Shown here: piece after piece, positions 13,562 through 13,644 of the stretch
Layout of the letters: each line of letters opens with the position of its first letter
How positions within the stretch are numbered: position 1 is the first letter of the stretch
Assembly: GCA_963582345.1 (NCBI GenBank)
Contig: CAUZSN010000079.1
Span: 1-13,644 of the forward strand
DNA from: CAUZSN01 sp963582345
Lineage (GTDB): Bacteria > Planctomycetota > Planctomycetia > Planctomycetales > Planctomycetaceae
Direction of reading: 5' to 3'
DNA length: 13,644 nt
Position numbers and translations under genes: made by a program
The notes under the pieces: generated by a model
The model's input: the letters and a program-made list of their open reading frames with translations, nothing else
Told to the model about the DNA's origin: nothing
Databases searched by the model: none

Positions 13562-13644
13562 CTAAATTGTTCCGCCATACCGTGCTTTGTCGCCAAGGAG
13601 TTCTTCAATCCGAAGTAGTTGGTTGTATTTGCAAATACGTTCGG
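13562..13644 (-). CDS. eno: enolase, C-terminal fragment
   Basis: The last 26 codons of a leftward gene that enters from the right edge read ERICKYNQLLRIEELLGDKA and then RYGGTI before a TAG. The block 'ER..KYNQLLRIEEELG..A.YAG' is the very conserved C-terminal helix of enolase, which converts 2-phosphoglycerate to phosphoenolpyruvate in glycolysis. The catalytic part lies outside the window. The FtsB-like gene starts 21 bp after the stop, so the two probably form an operon. Confidence 0.94.
   Translation of the reverse strand, partial: ERICKYNQLLRIEELLGDKARYGGTI

Noticed and set aside
1..13644. CRISPR array, tRNA or rRNA genes, transposase, phage or toxin-antitoxin genes
   Set aside because: No regularly spaced direct repeats, no tRNA-like cloverleaf and no matching protein motifs were seen on either strand.

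Overview
The window looks like chromosomal DNA of a planctomycete, most likely Pirellulaceae-like. This is inferred from the mix of genes: an FHA/kinase-like regulator, a tiny exported protein ending in a Tyr/His-rich block, an enolase followed by an FtsB-like protein, and intergenic repeats whose accidental translation reads EGEAPADP and GGESPVEASKPE, which I remember as common in planctomycete genomes. No database search was possible. No rRNA, tRNA, CRISPR array, transposase or phage gene is visible. Most of the window is ordinary housekeeping DNA, and I found no clearly new multi-gene system.

Layout from left to right. The first 162 bases are the start of a leftward MoxR-type AAA+ ATPase. 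After about 460 bp with no secure gene comes leftward citrate synthase (627-1895), then a leftward exported M28 zinc peptidase (2267-3466). A short rightward secreted protein (3688-3993) converges on a leftward FHA plus kinase-like protein (4307-5536), with a probable shared hairpin terminator at 4097-4127. The kinase domain lacks the key catalytic residues and looks like a pseudokinase. Just upstream, on the same strand, lies a broken N-terminal piece of a GlcG/HbpS (DUF336) gene that keeps an excellent ribosome binding site.

The rightward pair S9 peptidase (6190-8127) and PfpI/DJ-1 protein (8138-8665) is a clear two-gene operon. After a 667-bp gap comes a leftward membrane-anchored protein of unknown function (9333-9836). 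Divergent from it is the rightward pair endonuclease IV (nfo, 9971-10855) and phosphohexomutase of the GlmM type (10910-12286), separated by 54 bp.

The 687 bp after glmM contain no convincing gene but are dense in palindromes: a perfect TGTGA-N6-TCACA operator-like site, two related hairpins built on CCGGAAC/GTTCCGG (one with perfect 16-bp arms), and two copies of GGAGGCG-type repeats. The window closes with a leftward pair: the last 26 codons of enolase and, 21 bp downstream, an FtsB/DivIC-like membrane protein (12974-13540). The eno-ftsB order is known from proteobacteria and is striking here if the host belongs to a lineage that divides without FtsZ.

Together the genes cover central carbon metabolism (citrate synthase, enolase), amino-sugar supply for the envelope (GlmM), base excision repair (Nfo), peptide turnover (M28, S9, PfpI) and phospho-dependent signalling (FHA/pseudokinase).
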